From the NCBI RefSeq assembly GCF_900102265.1, contig NZ_FNBH01000002.1, positions 186,001 to 250,000 on the forward strand: a DNA stretch of 64,000 bases, given 5' to 3'. The translations under genes were made by a program, and so were the position numbers. The DNA is from Epilithonimonas hungarica. Its GTDB lineage: Bacteria > Bacteroidota > Bacteroidia > Flavobacteriales > Weeksellaceae. Every line of letters begins with the position of its first letter. Position 1 is the first letter of the stretch. Below the pieces are notes generated by a model. It saw only the letters and a list, made by a program, of their open reading frames with translations, was not told the origin of the DNA and searched no databases. Below are positions 61,889 through 64,000 of this stretch, one piece after another.

Positions 61889-62983
61889 TTAAACCAAACT
61901 TTCGTAAACCTTCATCATTTCATTTGCAATCACCTCATCGTTAAATTTCTGAACAAACTGTAAACTTTTTTCTGCACGGCGTTTTCTCTCGGATTCGTTT
62001 TCCCAGAGGAAAAGGATTTTGGCCTTGATGTCATTCACATTATAAGGATTGACATAGACTGAATCTGGTCCGCCGGCTTCAGGCAAACAACTTGTATTGC
62101 TCGTAATCACAACAGTTTCGGAAAATAAAGCTTCGATGACAGGAATTCCAAAACCTTCAAAAAAACTTGGATAAATGAAAATTTCGGCGAGTTTGTAAAT
62201 CCCAGCCAGTTCTTCCATAGAAACGCCTGAGAGGAATTGAACTTCGATTTTATTTTTCTCAATTTCTTTTTCAATCAATTTAAAATATTTCGGCTTTTTG
62301 GCTCCGACAACTACTAATGGAATTTTAGAATCCTTTAAAGCTTTGACCACATTTAAAAGATTTTTTCTTGGCTCAATCGTCCCGACATTCAAAATAAATT
62401 TTTCCGGAAGATTGAATTTTTCTTTAATTTGCTTAAGGATTTCCTCAGATTGTTTTTCTTTGAAACTGGCGTGACAACCTTGATAAACCACTTCGATTTT
62501 ACTTTCCGGAACTTTCAGATAATGAATAATATCTTGCTTGGTCTGCTCAGAAATTGCAATAATCTTATCTGCAGAAAAAGACGCCTTTTTAAATTTCCAA
62601 AAATGGATTTTTCTATCAATCCACGTGTAATATTCCGGGAATCTTTCGAAAATCAAGTCGTGAATGGTAACAATTTTTTTAATTGGTTTTGAATTCCATT
62701 TCAAAGGTAATTCTCCAGACAAACCGTGGAAAATATCCGCACCATTATTTTGTGCATCGATTCCGGTGTTGAGCTGTCGGGAAAGCGTACCTTTAGTTGT
62801 TTGGACGAAAGTCACATTGGGCAATTTCAATATCGCTTCGCCACGTTCCGACTTCTTTTTATTGAATAATAAATATTGATTATCAGGAAAATACGTCGCT
62901 AAAACCCGAACCAGATCACGGGAATAATTTCCTAAGCCAGACCAGCTGGAAAAAATACGTTTGGCGTCGTAAGCAATCTTCAT
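61889..62983 (-). CDS. Family 1 (GT4-like) glycosyltransferase
   Basis: The 364-residue GT-B enzyme has an N-terminal Rossmann domain (KIAYDAKRIFSSWSGLGNYSR) and a C-terminal nucleotide-sugar domain with FILNVGTIEPRKNLLNVVKAL (about 193-213). The EX7E-type region FIYPSFFEGFGIPVIEAL contains the usual Glu pair. It transfers a sugar from a nucleotide or lipid-linked donor to a growing glycan; the sugar is unknown. Its ATG overlaps the stop of the upstream deacetylase by one base, so translation is coupled. Confidence 0.92.
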   Translation of the reverse strand: MKIAYDAKRIFSSWSGLGNYSRDLVRVLATYFPDNQYLLFNKKKSERGEAILKLPNVTFVQTTKGTLSRQLNTGIDAQNNGADIFHGLSGELPLKWNSKPIKKIVTIHDLIFERFPEYYTWIDRKIHFWKFKKASFSADKIIAISEQTKQDIIHYLKVPESKIEVVYQGCHASFKEKQSEEILKQIKEKFNLPEKFILNVGTIEPRKNLLNVVKALKDSKIPLVVVGAKKPKYFKLIEKEIEKNKIEVQFLSGVSMEELAGIYKLAEIFIYPSFFEGFGIPVIEALFSETVVITSNTSCLPEAGGPDSVYVNPYNVNDIKAKILFLWENESERKRRAEKSLQFVQKFNDEVIANEMMKVYESLV

Positions 62984-63771
62984 TAATTCTTATTTTTTTG
63001 AGTCCAGTTTTCCAAAAAATCCTTGGTTGTGGAAAATTGATAATTATTTTTCTTCGCCCATTTGATGAAATCATCAAAACGATTTACCATAGCTTCATTT
63101 GTATTTTTAAACGTGAATCCAGGCAACTTATATTTTGGATTCGAGATGTCTGAAAATTCCCAAGGATGAAAGTAAATATTTAAAAATCCTGTGGCGTTTA
63201 AGGATAATTTGGATAACAATTTATAAATCCAAAGTGGAAAGTTATGAAAACTTAACCAAAACAACGGAACTCTAAACATCGTAGAAACCGAAGCCGGAAA
63301 TTGCAGCACTTTCTTTTGCCAGAATGGATTCCTATTAACTTTAAAGTTATTATATCTTCCTGGTAAATAAGTTGGATTGATGGATGAATTGTAAAAATAG
63401 CCTGCATCAGAAACCGCATCTTCCGAAACAGGACTCATTCTCGGCATTCTGAGGCCAACCACTTTTGTATCGAATAATTTTTCTAATTCCTGTTTTGATT
63501 CCGCCAAATGTTTCTCCTCAAACTCCGAATGAAACCAAGTATGCGAAGCCAACTCGTGGCCTTCGGAAAGTAATTGCTGAACTAAGTCTTGATTATTCTC
63601 AGCAAAAACAACCGTTGAGAAAAAAGTAGCTTTGATTTGATTCTCTTTCAAAATCCTAAGAATATTCTCCAAACCTTTTCTGGAAATCGCCAATTGCTCC
63701 TCTAAAGGAATCTCGCCATTGTATTCCAAAGGCATATCAAATTCTTCGATATCGAAACTTAGTAAAATCAT
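62983..63771 (-). CDS. Polysaccharide deacetylase family (NodB-like) protein
   Basis: The 262-residue protein has the NodB carbohydrate-esterase-4 fold. The catalytic Asp and metal site appear in LLSFDIEEFDMP (Asp7 and Glu-Glu), and the His pair is in HELASHTWFHSEF (HxxxH type). It lacks a signal peptide, so it acts on cytoplasmic or lipid-linked intermediates. The C-terminal region includes FLNIYFHPWEF with a third His. It overlaps the GT1 gene by one base and abuts the GT2 gene (TAA-ATG), making one operon for a surface glycan. Confidence 0.88.
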   Translation of the reverse strand: MILLSFDIEEFDMPLEYNGEIPLEEQLAISRKGLENILRILKENQIKATFFSTVVFAENNQDLVQQLLSEGHELASHTWFHSEFEEKHLAESKQELEKLFDTKVVGLRMPRMSPVSEDAVSDAGYFYNSSINPTYLPGRYNNFKVNRNPFWQKKVLQFPASVSTMFRVPLFWLSFHNFPLWIYKLLSKLSLNATGFLNIYFHPWEFSDISNPKYKLPGFTFKNTNEAMVNRFDDFIKWAKKNNYQFSTTKDFLENWTQKNKN

Positions 63772-64000
63772 TTATAAATTTTTTGAACGAATAATATAAT
63801 TCGGGCGTTCTTTGACTTGCTTGAAAATCTTGCCTAAATAAATCCCGAATATCCCTAAGATAATTAACTGTAAACCGCCGAAAAAGACAATCGTCATAAT
63901 CAGCGACGCCCAGCCGGAAATCTCGGTGCCGGAAACAAAAGATTCAACCACATAAATGCCGTAACCAACCACGGAAAGAGCAGAAAACATAAATCCCAGA
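63772..64000 (-). CDS. Glycosyltransferase family 2 protein, C-terminal part (5' end outside window)
   Basis: The frame is open to the window edge, so only about the last 76 residues are seen. They hold two membrane helices and the signature GWASLIMTIVFFGGLQLIIL, then IFGIYLGKIFKQVKERPNYII. This is the tail of GtrB/DPM1-like GT2 enzymes that make polyprenyl-phosphate sugars or modify glycans. The stop codon directly precedes the deacetylase start, so it is first of the three genes visible here. An internal ATG at 63990 is not the true start. Confidence 0.85.
   Translation of the reverse strand, partial: LGFMFSALSVVGYGIYVVESFVSGTEISGWASLIMTIVFFGGLQLIILGIFGIYLGKIFKQVKERPNYIIRSKNL

Noticed and set aside
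1-64000. CRISPR array, prophage, insertion sequence or known defence island
   Set aside because: No regularly spaced repeats, transposase, integrase, restriction enzyme or cas-like protein was seen. The only conflict-related genes are the toxin-antitoxin pair and the trypco2-like orphan.

Overview
The window looks like chromosome of a low-GC Bacteroidota, most likely a flavobacterium of the Chryseobacterium/Epilithonimonas type (Weeksellaceae). The reasons seen in the sequence are a SusC/SusD pair, four proteins ending in type A sorting domains of the type IX secretion system (T9SS), TAnnTTTG-type -7 promoter boxes without Shine-Dalgarno sequences, a MenE-like ligase of the menaquinone pathway, and intergenic hairpin repeats of a kind I associate with flavobacteria. 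The genus is an inference. No rRNA, CRISPR array, insertion sequence or prophage was seen. One tRNA gene, tRNA-Gln(TTG), is present.

Layout. 1-3918: a SusD lipoprotein (cut by the window edge) and a SusC TonB-dependent porin, with a long AT-rich upstream region. 4576-8309: metG, a DUF4349 lipoprotein and a methyltransferase. 8581-11996: a VWA protein, a MoxR-type AAA+ ATPase and a DUF4956 membrane protein. 12004-14792: an exported dikinase-like protein (phosphohistidine plus ATP-grasp domains) and an AIM24-family protein. 14909-20725: an RND efflux operon (adaptor, pump, outer-membrane channel) preceded by two matching operator-like palindromes. 21288-23405: methyltransferase, map and a HAD phosphatase-like gene. 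23619-28219: a T9SS cargo protein, a TPR/AraC membrane regulator and gpmI. 28327-32593: a small trypco2-like protein, SUI1 factor, nucleoside phosphorylase, tag, LEA-like protein and a secreted M28 peptidase. 32890-37481: a sigma-54 activator lacking its DNA-binding domain, a MATE transporter and argS. 37825-40517: tRNA-Gln, menE-like gene, arfB, DUF922 and cdd. 40872-47000: an FG-GAP T9SS protein, recF with a RelE/ParE toxin-antitoxin pair directly upstream, a POTRA/Omp85-like protein and a UbiA-like membrane protein. 47157-55657: a 1977-residue alpha-2-macroglobulin and a T9SS-secreted reprolysin-like metalloprotease. 55740-61813: two paralogous outer-membrane barrels, aroB, a DUF4476 protein, lpdA and a YggS-family gene. 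61889-64000: a compact polysaccharide locus (GT2, polysaccharide deacetylase, GT1) running off the window.

Most of the window is housekeeping and envelope biology: nutrient import, export of secreted enzymes, efflux and glycan synthesis. I did not find a gene set that is convincingly a new system. The best leads are the macroglobulin with a segment resembling a SusC plug, the exported dikinase-like protein, the MoxR/VWA/DUF4956 group, the toxin-antitoxin pair fused head-on to recF in one transcript, an orphan trypco2-like protein and several dispersed hairpin repeat families.
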